A stretch of 64,000 bases of DNA from Jeotgalibacillus salarius (GCF_004405125.1 NZ_SORX01000002.1:372001-436000), one strand, 5' to 3'. Positions 38,399 to 48,439 are shown, counted from the stretch's first letter. A program made the numbers and translations. The notes: a model not told the origin generated them from the letters alone.

Positions 38399-39715
38399 TT
38401 ATTTTCGTGCTCTGGCAATTAATCTGATCGGTGTACCTTCAAAACCAAACGCTTCTCTGATTCTGTTTTCTAAAAATCTTTCGTAAGAGAAATGCATCAG
38501 TTCAGGCTCATTCACAAAGACAACAAATGTCGGAGGCTTGACTGCTACCTGAGTGGCATAGAATATTTTCAGCCTTCTGCCGTTCTCGGTTGGCGTTGGA
38601 TTCATTGCCACTGCATCCATTACAACTTCATTTAATATGCTGGACTGAACACGCATTGAATGGTTTTCACTTGCCATATTGATAACAGGCAGTAAAGTAT
38701 GAATTCGTTTCTTAGTCAGCGCCGATACGAAAACAACCGGTGCATAGTCAAGGAATTGGAAATGTGCTCTGATCGACTTTTCAAACTTGTCCATTGTTTT
38801 TTCGTCTTTTTCAACTGCATCCCATTTATTCACAACAATAATAACTGCTCTGCCTGCTTCATGAGCATATCCTGCAATTTTCTTGTCCTGATCTATGATG
38901 CCTTCTTCGCCATCAATTAATACGAGAACTACATCAGAACGTTCTATTGCACGCAGCGCACGCAGTACACTATACTTTTCTGTTGATTCATACACTTTAC
39001 CTTTTTTACGCATACCCGCAGTATCAATAATGACATATTCCTGTCCATCATACTTATAAGGCGTATCAACAGCGTCTCTTGTCGTTCCGGCAACATCACT
39101 TACGATGACTCTTTCTTCTCCAAGTAAAGAATTAACAAGGGAAGATTTCCCTACGTTAGGTCTTCCAATCAAAGAAAACTTAATCACTTCTTCACCATAA
39201 TCCTCGATCTCACGTTTATCAAAGTGCTCTGCTGCGGCATCGAGCAAATCACCCAGCCCAAGACCATGCGAACCGGAAATAGGGAAAGGCTCACCAAATC
39301 CAAGAGAATAGAAATCATAAATTTGATTTCTCATTTCGGGATTATCTACTTTGTTAACGGCCAGAACGACCGGTTTATTTGATTTAAATAATATTTTAGC
39401 CACGTGTTCATCCGCAGAAGTTACACCTTCACGGCCATTAGTCATAAAAATAATGACATCAGCTTCATCTATTGCTACTTCTGCCTGCTGTCTGATCTGT
39501 TCAAGAAACGGCTCGTCTCCAATATCAATTCCGCCAGTATCAATAATATTAAAATCATGATTCAGCCATTCAGCTGAACTGTAAATGCGATCTCTTGTTA
39601 CACCAGGCGTATCTTCCACAATAGATACCCTTTCTCCTACAACTCTGTTAAAAATAGTGGATTTCCCTACATTTGGGCGACCAACTATCGCAACGACCGG
39701 CTTTGCTTTTGCCAT
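38399..39715 (-). CDS. der: Double-domain ribosome-assembly GTPase Der (EngA)
   Basis: Essential 50S assembly factor. It has 438 residues. Two G-domains each carry GRPNVGKS (near residues 11 and 185), with DTPG and DTAG switch motifs and NKVD/NKWD specificity motifs, and a C-terminal KH-like domain. The ATG at 39715 is eight bases after AGGGG; a GTG three codons upstream is rejected. It precedes gpsA. Confidence 0.96.
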   Translation of the reverse strand: MAKAKPVVAIVGRPNVGKSTIFNRVVGERVSIVEDTPGVTRDRIYSSAEWLNHDFNIIDTGGIDIGDEPFLEQIRQQAEVAIDEADVIIFMTNGREGVTSADEHVAKILFKSNKPVVLAVNKVDNPEMRNQIYDFYSLGFGEPFPISGSHGLGLGDLLDAAAEHFDKREIEDYGEEVIKFSLIGRPNVGKSSLVNSLLGEERVIVSDVAGTTRDAVDTPYKYDGQEYVIIDTAGMRKKGKVYESTEKYSVLRALRAIERSDVVLVLIDGEEGIIDQDKKIAGYAHEAGRAVIIVVNKWDAVEKDEKTMDKFEKSIRAHFQFLDYAPVVFVSALTKKRIHTLLPVINMASENHSMRVQSSILNEVVMDAVAMNPTPTENGRRLKIFYATQVAVKPPTFVVFVNEPELMHFSYERFLENRIREAFGFEGTPIRLIARARK

Positions 39716-39828
39716 GACGTTCACCCCTTCTACGCACTTGACTTAAGTGCACTTTCAATTTATTCGTTCTATACAGACTGAACCATTGTATCAGTATTTA
39801 ATTTAATGCACAATAACTGTCCGTACAA

Positions 39829-39866
39829 ACAAAAGCCGATTTCTTTTTAAGGAAATCAGCTTTTGC
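39829..39866 (-). terminator. Terminator of fni
   Basis: A 13-base stem with one mismatch (39831-39843 with 39852-39864) 25 bases after the fni stop, followed on the minus strand by TTTTGTTTGT. Confidence 0.75.
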
Positions 39867-39891
39867 TGTTGAACACTTGTAAAAATCAACA

Positions 39892-40941
39892 TCAGATTCT
39901 TCTGCTCAAACTTTCAGGTTCAAGCCCGCGTACACTGAGCCAGTGGTATAAATCTCCGGTGATCACTGCAGGTGCATGATGTAGAGATCGTACATTTCTA
40001 CAACCCAAAGCTGTCATCATCATGACCAGGTCTTCCTGATAAAATTTTATTTCTTCTATCAAAGCAGCTTCACCCTGTTCAGACAAAATCTTCAGAAAAG
40101 ATCCTGCAATACCCGCTGCAGAAGCGCCAAGCACTAAACTTTTTAATACATCCATACTTGAACGGATGCCTCCCGATGCGATTATATCTTTATTTGTGGA
40201 ACTGGCTGTTTCAACGATTGAAGCTGCTGTCGGTACACCCCATTCGTTGAAAAATAGCTTCTTCCTGGTCTGTCTGTTATTTTCAATACTGGAAAAATTA
40301 GTTCCTCCATAGCCGCCTGCATCTATGACCGCAACAGAAGTTTGATTGAGTTTCTGAGTTGCTTCTTTACTTATTCCAAAACCAGTTTCTTTGACAATCA
40401 CAGGGATATGAAGTTCTTCTGAAATTCGGGAAATTCTTTCTAATGCGCCATTAAAATCCCTGTCCCCCTCAGGCATTGCTAGCTCCTGAATGACATTCAG
40501 ATGAATTTGAAGCGCATCAGCCTCTATCATTTCAGCAGCTTCAATTGCCTGTGTAACTGTCGCTTCACTGCCAATATTTCCAAAAATAAGGCCATTTGGA
40601 TTTTCTTTGCGCACGACACTATACGTATGACGCTCATCTCTATCTTTAATTGCAGACATTTGAGAACCGACAGAAAGAGCAATGCCTGTTTCTCTTGCCG
40701 TTCTGGCTAGTGCTGCATTTATCTGGGAAGTCTTCTCTCCGCCTCCACCTGTCATTGCGTTGATAAAAAAAGGCGAACTCAGTTTAAGTCCGCCTACTTC
40801 AGAGTGAAGAGAAACATCATCCATAGAGCAATCAGGCAGGCTTTGGTGGACTAAAATGATATCGTCAAAACCTGTTGCACCTGATTGTTTATCAGATAAA
40901 GCATATTGAATATGATCCAGTTTTCTTTTCGCTCTACTCAC
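39892..40941 (-). CDS. fni: Type 2 isopentenyl-diphosphate isomerase
   Basis: FMN- and NADPH-dependent interconversion of isopentenyl and dimethylallyl diphosphate, feeding the isoprenoids used by HepS/HepT. It has 349 residues, TIM barrel: NAMTGGGGEKT, SVGSQMSAI, DAGGYGGTNF and ASGGIRSSMD are characteristic. The start is a GTG after AGGTGA. It follows ypfD by 14 bases. Confidence 0.95.
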   Translation of the reverse strand: MSRAKRKLDHIQYALSDKQSGATGFDDIILVHQSLPDCSMDDVSLHSEVGGLKLSSPFFINAMTGGGGEKTSQINAALARTARETGIALSVGSQMSAIKDRDERHTYSVVRKENPNGLIFGNIGSEATVTQAIEAAEMIEADALQIHLNVIQELAMPEGDRDFNGALERISRISEELHIPVIVKETGFGISKEATQKLNQTSVAVIDAGGYGGTNFSSIENNRQTRKKLFFNEWGVPTAASIVETASSTNKDIIASGGIRSSMDVLKSLVLGASAAGIAGSFLKILSEQGEAALIEEIKFYQEDLVMMMTALGCRNVRSLHHAPAVITGDLYHWLSVRGLEPESLSRRI

Positions 40942-40955
40942 AATTATTCACCTAA

Positions 40956-42101
40956 TTATTTATCATTATTTAAATCTTTTAACTTATCGCCGATCATTTC
41001 ACCTAGCTGAAATCCTGAAGATTCCTCAGGCATATCATAATGATGACCTGATGAACCCTTGTCTTCTTTCAATTCTTTAATCGAAAGAGACAATCTCTGG
41101 TCATTAACATTTACATCCAGCACTTTCACTTGCACCTGCTCACCTTCCGCAAGCACTTCATGCGGAGTACCGATATGCTGATGTGAGATTTGGGAGATGT
41201 GAACAAGTCCTTCAACCCCCGGGAACACTTCTACAAATGCACCGTAAGAAACAAGTCGTCTGACTTTTCCGTCCAATACAGCACCTCTTGGAGCTTTCTC
41301 TTCAATATCAGACCAGGGTCCCGGTAAAGTTTCTTTAATTGATAATGAAATTCTTTCATTATCACGGTCAACAGATAACACTTTAACCTGCACTTTCTGT
41401 CCTTCTTCAACCACATCAGAAGGTTTTTCTACGTGCTGGTGTGACAGTTGAGAAATATGGACCAGACCATCCACGCCTCCAATATCAACAAATGCGCCGA
41501 AATCTGTTATTCGCTGAACTGTACCGTCCAACACATCATCAGCCTGTATTTTCTCAAGCAGCTCTTTTTTCTTTTCAGCTTTTTCTCCTTCGATCACTGC
41601 ACGATGAGAAAGAATTAAGCGATTTTTTTCCTCGTCAAGCTCAACAATTTTAAATGTTAAAGATTTTCCTCTGTAATCTTCAAAATCTTCAACATAATAG
41701 TCTTCAACGAGTGAAGCTGGTACGAATCCTCTTACACCGAGATCAACAACGAGTCCACCTTTGACAACGTCTTTGACCTCTGATTCAAAAACTTCTTCTG
41801 TTTCATATCTGCGCTTCATTTCTTCCCAGGCTTTTTCTGCTTCAACCTTTCGCTTAGATAAAACGAGTAATTCTTCTTCTACTTTGGTTACGATTAAATC
41901 AAGCTCATCGCCCTCTTTAACCACGTCAGAGGCTTTTTCTACATGGAGGCTCGAAAGTTCTGAAATCGGAATAATACCATCAATCTTGCTGTCTTTCACA
42001 TCTACAAGAACCTGTTTTTCCTCCACCTTGGTTACAGTGCCGGTAACCCGATTTCCTACCTCTAGTGAGTTTACTTCGATGTTGTTCATATCCTCTGTCA
42101 T
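40956..42101 (-). CDS. ypfD: YpfD, ribosomal protein S1 homologue with four S1 domains
   Basis: A 381-residue RNA-binding protein. Four S1 OB-fold repeats start near residues 16, 105, 188 and 273 (for example GAFVDIGGVDGLVHISQLSH and GAFVEVFPGVEGLVHISQISH). It is shorter than the six-domain E. coli S1; in bacilli it is not a fixed ribosomal protein. A strong AGGAGGAG precedes the ATG. An extended -10 promoter lies at 42133-42141. Confidence 0.93.
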   Translation of the reverse strand: MTEDMNNIEVNSLEVGNRVTGTVTKVEEKQVLVDVKDSKIDGIIPISELSSLHVEKASDVVKEGDELDLIVTKVEEELLVLSKRKVEAEKAWEEMKRRYETEEVFESEVKDVVKGGLVVDLGVRGFVPASLVEDYYVEDFEDYRGKSLTFKIVELDEEKNRLILSHRAVIEGEKAEKKKELLEKIQADDVLDGTVQRITDFGAFVDIGGVDGLVHISQLSHQHVEKPSDVVEEGQKVQVKVLSVDRDNERISLSIKETLPGPWSDIEEKAPRGAVLDGKVRRLVSYGAFVEVFPGVEGLVHISQISHQHIGTPHEVLAEGEQVQVKVLDVNVNDQRLSLSIKELKEDKGSSGHHYDMPEESSGFQLGEMIGDKLKDLNNDK

Positions 42102-42132
42102 ATGTACTCCTCCTTAATCCAAGACTGCTGAA

Positions 42133-42141
42133 ATTATATCA
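42133..42141 (-). promoter_or_regulatory. Extended -10 promoter before ypfD
   Basis: The minus strand reads TGATATAAT (TATAAT at 42133-42138). An imperfect TGTGAA...TTCACA palindrome lies immediately upstream. Confidence 0.5.
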
Positions 42142-42227
42142 ATTGTGAAAAGATTCACAGTTTAATGATAAATTCAGAATATACTACTAACTTCTAATAA
42201 ATAGCCCTGTTTGTCAAGCGAGAACTT

Positions 42228-42809
42228 TTAGCGATGATTGTCGGAAAGTGTTTTTATCTCATTCATAATGATTTCGGTCACTTCAACTGCAGATGCTTTT
42301 CTTTCTTTTAATTCGGTCATATTAATCGGCTTCCCGTAAACTACTTTCAGTCTTTTAGCAAATTTGTAAGGTCCAATGATTGCACATGGTACAACTGCTG
42401 CATCTGATCTTAAAGCGAAAAATCCTGCTCCTGCAAGCCCTTTGCCAATTGTTCCGTCTTTACTTCTGGTGCCTTCCGGAAAAAGACCTACTACTTTGCC
42501 ATCCTTCAGTTGTGCAAGCCCCCTTCTGAGTGCTTCACGATCGCTCATCCCTCTTTTGACAGGAAATGCGTTAAGATTTGGAAGAAGGTTTTTCAAAACC
42601 GGTGCATTAAACAGCTCTTCCTTCGCCATGAATGAAACAGGTCGAGGGGACGTGATTCCCACTACTGGCGGATCAAGTACGTTTATATGATTCGTACAAA
42701 TTAACACGCCGCCTTCATCCGGTATATGTTCTTTACCCACGATACGAATTCTGTATACAGGTGTAAGTACTGTTTTTACCAACCCTCTTGCAAATGAATA
42801 TAAATTCAC
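42228..42809 (-). CDS. plsC: 1-acyl-sn-glycerol-3-phosphate acyltransferase
   Basis: Makes phosphatidic acid from lysophosphatidic acid at the membrane. It has 193 residues with the acyltransferase motifs NHINVLD (H-x4-D, about 37-43), the PVKRG region and FPEGTRS. The start is a GTG overlapping the cmk stop (GTGA), eight bases after GGAGG, so it is translationally coupled to cmk. Confidence 0.93.
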   Translation of the reverse strand: MNLYSFARGLVKTVLTPVYRIRIVGKEHIPDEGGVLICTNHINVLDPPVVGITSPRPVSFMAKEELFNAPVLKNLLPNLNAFPVKRGMSDREALRRGLAQLKDGKVVGLFPEGTRSKDGTIGKGLAGAGFFALRSDAAVVPCAIIGPYKFAKRLKVVYGKPINMTELKERKASAVEVTEIIMNEIKTLSDNHR

Positions 42810-43492
42810 GACTGTGACCTCCGATCAGCTGCTAGCGTCATTACTTTTTTTACTACATCTGAAATGCTCATATGAGTAGTGTCCAGTTCTATGGCATCTT
42901 TTGCTTTAATCAAAGGGGAAACAGCTCTGGTTGAATCGATATGATCCCGCTTTTCGATCTCAGCTTTAAGCTGCTCGAAGTCTGATGTGATCCCCTGTAT
43001 TTTATGTTCCTCAAATCGCCTTCTTGCGCGCTCATCTGCAGTAGCAGACATGAATATTTTTAACTCTGCATCAGGTATAACTGCTGTCCCGATATCACGG
43101 CCGTCCATCACGATGCCGCCGTTTTTAACAAGTTCCTGCTGTCTTCTAACCATTTCACTTCTAACCAACTTGTGAAGTGCTACATCAGAAACATTTTTTG
43201 TGATTTCCTGCTGTCTGATTTCTGCTGTCACTTCTTGTCCATCAAGGAATACGAGTTGTCCTTCTTTTCCTGGTTTCAGCTCTATTACTGTATTCATTAA
43301 AAGGTTATATAATTCCTGCTCATTCTTTGGGTCAACCTTATTTTTTATTGCTTTATAAGTAAGTGTGCGATACATCGCTCCCGTATCAATATAAATAAAA
43401 CCTAAATTTTCAGCAATTTTTTTAGCTGCAGTACTTTTCCCGGCAGCCGCAGGCCCATCTAGTGCAATCCGTATATTTTTTTTGATAGTCAC
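42806..43492 (-). CDS. cmk: Cytidylate kinase
   Basis: Phosphorylates CMP and dCMP. It has 228 residues. P-loop GPAAAGKST near residue 13, DTGAMYRTLTYKA and MDGRDIGTAVIPDAELKIF are intact. The start is a GTG eight bases after GAGGAG. It is followed by plsC and ypfD, the usual cmk-S1 neighbourhood. Confidence 0.95.
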   Translation of the reverse strand: MTIKKNIRIALDGPAAAGKSTAAKKIAENLGFIYIDTGAMYRTLTYKAIKNKVDPKNEQELYNLLMNTVIELKPGKEGQLVFLDGQEVTAEIRQQEITKNVSDVALHKLVRSEMVRRQQELVKNGGIVMDGRDIGTAVIPDAELKIFMSATADERARRRFEEHKIQGITSDFEQLKAEIEKRDHIDSTRAVSPLIKAKDAIELDTTHMSISDVVKKVMTLAADRRSQS

Positions 43493-43526
43493 AGGCGATT
43501 CTCCTCAATCTAGTTTAATCACAATT

Positions 43527-43535
43527 ATTGTATCA
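43527..43535 (-). promoter_or_regulatory. Extended -10 promoter before cmk with an adjacent palindrome
   Basis: The minus strand reads TGATACAAT (TACAAT at 43527-43532). A perfect ACCCAT-6-ATGGGT inverted repeat (43542-43559) occupies the place of the -35 element and might be a protein-binding site. Confidence 0.5.
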
Positions 43536-43568
43536 TAATCGACCCATTCTCTGATGGGTACAGAACGA

Positions 43569-43612
43569 TAAAAGCACTCTTTTCAGCATATTTAGCCAAA
43601 AAGAGCGCTTCA
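43569..43612 (-). terminator. Terminator of ypfA
   Basis: A 12-base stem with one G-U pair (43572-43583 with 43599-43610) lies just after the ypfA stop, with TTTATCG beyond. Confidence 0.75.
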
Positions 43613-43618
43613 CACAAA

Positions 43619-44251
43619 TTATTTTTCCTTCATTTTTAACTGGCATTCAAATGTGTATCTTAATAAAAGCTGTCTTTCAATGGCTGTGAGGTCATTAAAC
43701 TTCACCATTCCAATATGAATACGATCTACTTGTTTAGTACGCGTGATTTCTCCAGCTACTTTTAAATATTGCGTATCACCATTTCTCATCGGAAGCACCA
43801 GAAAAAGCTCAAGATCGTCACCACTATGAAAGTTCATGCCTTCTTTCATTATAAAAGAAAGTCCACCTGCGCTAATATCTTCAGTTACAGTAACAAACTT
43901 CAAAGAATCCGTTTTAATTGATAAATCAATTGAAGCGTTCACCCTGACAAATTGTCTGCGTTGAATTTTCACTACATCTTCATCAACCGGTTCCTCTAAA
44001 GCAATCATTGGTATATTCGCGTTTTTTCTCCCTTTCACTTCGGTTTCAAAAGTGAAAGCATCATTTTTATCATCTGTATAACTAATTCTCAGCTGCATTC
44101 CATCAATTAGAAATACAGTTTTATTAGTGGAGATACTGATTGGGTAGTCTATATAAAGTTTTCCTCCACTAATTTCAACCAGCCTGCTTTTGTATTTATC
44201 ATTTTGAGAAGCATGCATCGGTTCAATCGTTAATACTGTTCCAATTTTCAT
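43619..44251 (-). CDS. ypfA: YpfA/MotI-like PilZ-domain protein
   Basis: A 210-residue protein with an N-terminal YcgR-like domain (about 1-95) and a C-terminal PilZ domain. The cyclic-di-GMP motif is complete: RRQFVR (about 97-102) and DISAGGLSF (about 130). In B. subtilis the homologue (MotI/DgrA) binds c-di-GMP and slows the flagellar motor. The ATG at 44251 lies about nine bases after AGGCGG; a GTG three codons upstream is less likely. It lies between ypeB and cmk. Confidence 0.9.
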   Translation of the reverse strand: MKIGTVLTIEPMHASQNDKYKSRLVEISGGKLYIDYPISISTNKTVFLIDGMQLRISYTDDKNDAFTFETEVKGRKNANIPMIALEEPVDEDVVKIQRRQFVRVNASIDLSIKTDSLKFVTVTEDISAGGLSFIMKEGMNFHSGDDLELFLVLPMRNGDTQYLKVAGEITRTKQVDRIHIGMVKFNDLTAIERQLLLRYTFECQLKMKEK

Positions 44252-44341
44252 CAAAAACACCCGCCTAAACTACACTATATAGGTATTATCTCATGGAACA
44301 GTACATTTTCAATTCCTTTTTACGTAAAAAGGAAGGTTTTT

Positions 44342-45652
44342 CTAAAGTTTTTCCACTTTCTCTTCCTGCCCATTAATCGCATTAATATAAATTCTGAACG
44401 TTTCACTATTTGTCATTCCTGTGAATTCATAACAGAATACATGTTCATCCAATTCGTTTCTGATTAACACCATTCTGGTTTCCTCATTTTTGAATTTAGA
44501 ATGCAGCAGATCCAACGCTTCATCTTCTGTTATTTCCGCTTCCGGAATCTCAATCTCTCCGTGCCCCGCCCAATAATCATAACCCGTGAAACCTAATACT
44601 TCACCATTATCAAGCGCAACTTTTAAATACACTGAGTCATCTAATATCCAAACATCTTCTTCACTCACATATCTGGAAAAAGTAAGTGAGGCACTATGGT
44701 CGTTCTGCTGGCTTTTATCAAGTTTTAAATCCTTTAACTGATTCTTGATGAGAAATTTCTCAGCTTCAGTTACAGCTTCATTTAAGCTGAGTGTTGCATT
44801 TGAAATGTTCCGGTCCTTAATCATATACAATGGATATCCGCCTTTTGAAGATATATCCATTGAAAATGTTGATTCAGGCATGGTTACTGTAACAAACGGA
44901 TAAGGTGACCCCTCCAGACTGTGCGAGACATTTGCATTTTCCATTTTGTTTCCTGAAAACTGCGCAGCAATTTTTAATGCATCTTTATCCGTGATTTTTT
45001 CACCCTCTAAATGCTCAAGCTGTCTTCTGCGTTCTGAAGCCGTCTCCTGTTCTGTCGGTGCAAATGTTTCAGAAGCATATCCTTTAACTGCTCCATCCAC
45101 TTTAGCAAATCCATCAACGACTGGCTGTGCTTTAGCATCTTCAGTTGCCATAAGCTCTTCAAGATCGAGCCAGCTTAATTTTTCTTCAAGTATTTTACTT
45201 TGAATATTTCTCAATTCGTTCTGAATATCTGCCGATTGGCTATATAACTGTTCCAGCTTTTCATATTCATCATCTGTTAACGGTTCAGAAGAAAGATCTC
45301 TAACAGAGGTTCGAAAGCTGAATTCACCAATGCTCATCAAAAACTTCTCCATTTCGCTAAATGGAAGGATCCCCAGCGGAAGCTGTCCAATATCAGAATG
45401 AATCATAGACGTTAATCTCCAGACTTCTGTCAGAGCCGGGGAAAGCGTTCTGCCGCCATTCATTGCTAAAGTTGAGCCGATTTCATCATGTAAAAGATCC
45501 ATTTGAAAAGTCATTTCATGAAAAGCACGCTGATACTGATTTTCCATATGCGTTTGCAAAGCATTCGTTTGTCCTTTTTGATAGGCTGCAAATGCAGCGG
45601 CTGAAAAAGCACATAAAAACAATAGGATAAGAATCGATTTTTTCCAGTTCAT
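44342..45652 (-). CDS. ypeB: Germination protein YpeB
   Basis: Spore protein needed for the localisation and stability of SleB. It has 436 residues: an N-terminal membrane anchor (about 5-22), a coiled-coil/helical region and C-terminal PepSY repeats. It is 16 bases downstream of sleB in the same operon, as in other bacilli, and would be made in the forespore. Confidence 0.95.
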   Translation of the reverse strand: MNWKKSILILLFLCAFSAAAFAAYQKGQTNALQTHMENQYQRAFHEMTFQMDLLHDEIGSTLAMNGGRTLSPALTEVWRLTSMIHSDIGQLPLGILPFSEMEKFLMSIGEFSFRTSVRDLSSEPLTDDEYEKLEQLYSQSADIQNELRNIQSKILEEKLSWLDLEELMATEDAKAQPVVDGFAKVDGAVKGYASETFAPTEQETASERRRQLEHLEGEKITDKDALKIAAQFSGNKMENANVSHSLEGSPYPFVTVTMPESTFSMDISSKGGYPLYMIKDRNISNATLSLNEAVTEAEKFLIKNQLKDLKLDKSQQNDHSASLTFSRYVSEEDVWILDDSVYLKVALDNGEVLGFTGYDYWAGHGEIEIPEAEITEDEALDLLHSKFKNEETRMVLIRNELDEHVFCYEFTGMTNSETFRIYINAINGQEEKVEKL

Positions 45653-45668
45653 TCGTCATTCTCCTTAC

Positions 45669-46439
45669 TTATAAGCAGAATATATGCTCACCAATTTTTT
45701 TGATTTGTGGTCTTGACCAGATCCATTTGCTTGTAGCTGTTACAGGGTTAAAATAGTACAGTGCGTTCTCAGAGGGATCCCATCCGTTAATTGCATCTAA
45801 CACTGCACGTCTGGCCTGGTCATTTGGTGTAAGCCAGATTTGTCCATCCGCTACCGCTGTAAAAGCCAGCGGTTCGAAAATAACTGCTGAAGCAGTATTA
45901 GGGAAAGCTTCATCTTCGATTCGATTTAAAATAACAGCTGCTACTGCAACTTGTCCTTCATAAGGTTCTCCACGTGCTTCCCCATACACAGCATTAGCCA
46001 TTAGTTTTATATCATTTTCTGAGTACCCACTCGGCAGTCGTAACTTTTTAGGTGAAGCTTCCTCTTTTACTTGATTTTCCAGAGGGGTCCCGCCATAATG
46101 AGAAAACTTTACTCCTTTTTTCAGGTTATCCTGAACAAAAGATTCGTTATAATCACTCGCGTTAATCAGTTTTTGTCGGGTTTCCGGACCTGCAAGTCCA
46201 TCGATTTCCATTCCGTAATCATTCTGAAAGTTTCTCAATGCCCAGTAAGTACCCCATCCGAAATCACCGTCAATTTCACCTTTGTAATATCCTATATACT
46301 GAAGCCGTGCCTGAAGCTCAATCACATCGTCACCAAATGCTCCTTTTTGAATAACCTGTCCACTGAAAGCACCTGTACTTGCTGCATTCCCAAAAACAAT
46401 TGAACATACAAGAACCATTAAGCAAGCTTTTCTCCTCAT
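45669..46439 (-). CDS. sleB: Spore cortex-lytic enzyme SleB
   Basis: Lytic transglycosylase that degrades cortex peptidoglycan at germination. It has 256 residues: a signal peptide (about 1-24), a peptidoglycan-binding domain (about 33-90, KGAFGDDVIELQARLQYIGY) and a C-terminal hydrolase_2 domain with NAVYGEARGEPYEGQVAVAAV carrying the catalytic glutamate. The ATG at 46439 is seven bases after AGGAGG. It is followed by ypeB. Confidence 0.95.
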   Translation of the reverse strand: MRRKACLMVLVCSIVFGNAASTGAFSGQVIQKGAFGDDVIELQARLQYIGYYKGEIDGDFGWGTYWALRNFQNDYGMEIDGLAGPETRQKLINASDYNESFVQDNLKKGVKFSHYGGTPLENQVKEEASPKKLRLPSGYSENDIKLMANAVYGEARGEPYEGQVAVAAVILNRIEDEAFPNTASAVIFEPLAFTAVADGQIWLTPNDQARRAVLDAINGWDPSENALYYFNPVTATSKWIWSRPQIKKIGEHIFCL

Positions 46440-46469
46440 ACCATTACCTCCTGTCATGCTGATTAATAT

Positions 46470-46498
46470 TAATCTGATCTAATTTAATTAAACTATTC
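46470..46498 (-). promoter_or_regulatory. Candidate sigma-G promoter for sleB-ypeB
   Basis: On the minus strand GAATA (46494-46498), a 17-base spacer and CAGATTA (46470-46476) fit the sigma-G consensus GHATR and CATWHTA with one mismatch, about 35 bases before the start. sleB is known to be forespore-expressed in B. subtilis. Confidence 0.5.
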
Positions 46499-46574
46499 AA
46501 ATATTGTTGAATTAGAGGATGAAGGTCCTGATCAAATACACAACAACAGTCATATTCAACACATTTTATGGCAA

Positions 46575-46603
46575 ACAAAAAAGCATGCATCCGCATGCTT
46601 TAA
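46575..46603 (-). terminator. Terminator of prsW
   Basis: AAAGCATGC (46580-46588) pairs with GCATGCTTT (46593-46601), followed on the minus strand by TTTGTTT, just after the prsW stop. Confidence 0.85.
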
Positions 46604-46609
46604 TTGTCC

Positions 46610-47275
46610 TTAAGATATCCTCGTATTATGGTGTGCATCTGTCAAAATATGCGCTTTTTTTACTTTCCATAGACCGAACCACCAGAGAAACAACATAAAA
46701 GGCACCATATAATAGATCCAATTCCGGCTGCTGATTAAAATAAAGTCATATGTAGAATGAAGAATAATCGGTAATATTAATGAGACGATGACAAATAGCT
46801 GTTTTTTTGTGTTGAACTTTGCTTTTCCTATGTAATATCCCATTACCACACCGAATAATGCGTGACTTGAAACAGGCAGTAAAGCCCGGCCAACAGCAGT
46901 TTCCAAACCATATGCAGCCAGATACAACACATTCTCAAGCGTCGCAAACCCTAAAGAGACTGCTGCCCCATAAACAATTCCATCATAAGGTTCATCAAAT
47001 TCCACCAGATGAAAAATAAAAAAATAGAGAATAAACCATTTAAAAAATTCTTCTAACAGTCCATACGTTAAAAAGGACTGTAAGAACATATGTTGAAAGT
47101 CAGTCTCCACTTCAATGACATACTGTAAAAACATTACAGGAAACGTTACAGCAACCCCTAAAATAAATGCTCTGAACACAACTCTGATTGGCTCTGAGTC
47201 ATATTGATCCTTGAGATAAAAGTAACTTAGCAGAGCCAATCCGGGTGCTATCGCAGCTGAAATAAGAGCGATCAT
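46610..47275 (-). CDS. prsW: Intramembrane protease PrsW
   Basis: Membrane protease that in B. subtilis makes the site-1 cut of the anti-sigma factor RsiW. It has 221 residues and about seven or eight hydrophobic segments. The conserved glutamates of LLEEFFKW and ATLENVLY and the later His motifs (SSHALFG, LHSTYDF) are intact. Of two adjacent ATGs the inner (47275) matches homologues and has better spacing to AGAGG. No sigW/rsiW is in the window. Confidence 0.93.
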   Translation of the reverse strand: MIALISAAIAPGLALLSYFYLKDQYDSEPIRVVFRAFILGVAVTFPVMFLQYVIEVETDFQHMFLQSFLTYGLLEEFFKWFILYFFIFHLVEFDEPYDGIVYGAAVSLGFATLENVLYLAAYGLETAVGRALLPVSSHALFGVVMGYYIGKAKFNTKKQLFVIVSLILPIILHSTYDFILISSRNWIYYMVPFMLFLWWFGLWKVKKAHILTDAHHNTRIS

Positions 47276-47359
47276 CATGTTGCCTCTTTTCAATCCGTTT
47301 TTCTCATCGTATCATGTAAAAGAATCTAATTACATACTTAACTGTTCCGGAGGGATCAT

Positions 47360-48331
47360 ATGTCAAAAAAAACATTATTACTTATTCATACAGGTGGAAC
47401 AATATCTATGTCAGAAGATGAGTCGGGATCAGTAAAACCGGAGGGTGAAAATCCGCTGATGAGGCATACACCTAACTTAAATGATTATGCAGACTTTTTT
47501 GTTGAGGCACCTTTTACCTTGCCTTCACCCCATATCACCCCTGACCATATGCTGGAGTTAAAAAAGATCATTGAAAAATATTACCTGGAAAAAGGTATCC
47601 ATGGTGCAGTGATAACGCATGGTACAGATACGTTGGAAGAAACAGCATATTTTCTTGATTTAACTTTAAGACTCTCAATTCCGATTGTTGTCACAGGCGC
47701 AATGAGATCATCTAACGAGATTGGTGCTGACGGTTTATATAACCTAATCAGCGCAGTAAGAGTAGCTACTTCAGACGAAGCTTTTGGAAAAGGTGTTTTG
47801 GTTGCGCTGAATGATGAAATTCATACAGCCGTCAACGTTACGAAGACGCATGCAAGTAATGTATCCACTTTCCAGAGTCCTCAATATGGACCGATTGGGA
47901 TTGTAACAAAAAACGCTGTTCTATTTCATCACACCCCTAAGTTGGATTTGAAATACTCGATTTCAGAGCTTAGTAAAAATGTAGCAATTATTAAAGCTTA
48001 TGCAGGTATGGATTCAAGACTTTTTAGTGCTTTAGCAGACCTGAATTTTGATGGTGTCATTATCGAAGCACTCGGTCAGGGAAATCTACCTCCAGGCACC
48101 GTTAGCGGAATACAGGATTTGATAGAAAAAAACATTCCTGTTGTTTTGGTTTCAAGATGTTTTAATGGCATTGCACAGGATGTTTACGGTTATGAAGGCG
48201 GCGGTCGTCAGCTGAAAAAAATGGGTGTCATTTTTTCAAATGGATTAAATGGCCAAAAAGCGCGTTTAAAACTGATGATTGGCCTTGCGCAGTCGGATGA
48301 CCCGGAGTATATTGCTGCGATGTTTAAATAG
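47360..48331 (+). CDS. ansA: L-asparaginase, type I
   Basis: Hydrolyses asparagine to aspartate and ammonia. It has 323 residues; both catalytic threonine motifs are present: LLIHTGGTISM (about 7-17) and ITHGTDTLEETAYF (about 85-98). GGAGG precedes the ATG. It is a lone plus-strand gene with its own terminator; there is no ansR or ansB beside it, unlike the B. subtilis ansAB locus. Confidence 0.94.
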   Translation: MSKKTLLLIHTGGTISMSEDESGSVKPEGENPLMRHTPNLNDYADFFVEAPFTLPSPHITPDHMLELKKIIEKYYLEKGIHGAVITHGTDTLEETAYFLDLTLRLSIPIVVTGAMRSSNEIGADGLYNLISAVRVATSDEAFGKGVLVALNDEIHTAVNVTKTHASNVSTFQSPQYGPIGIVTKNAVLFHHTPKLDLKYSISELSKNVAIIKAYAGMDSRLFSALADLNFDGVIIEALGQGNLPPGTVSGIQDLIEKNIPVVLVSRCFNGIAQDVYGYEGGGRQLKKMGVIFSNGLNGQKARLKLMIGLAQSDDPEYIAAMFK

Positions 48332-48401
48332 CATCTGTAAATCACTGCCGTACTTCGAATATCTTCTTAGGATTTTGCAAAAATTAACACCATACCGGAT
48401 T

Positions 48402-48432
48402 TTACAGCCTTAAAAAATGCTGTAATTTTTGC
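48402..48432 (+). terminator. Terminator of ansA
   Basis: TTACAGC (48402-48408) pairs with GCTGTAA (48419-48425), followed by TTTTTGCTC on the plus strand. Confidence 0.75.
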
Positions 48433-48439
48433 TCTTTTA

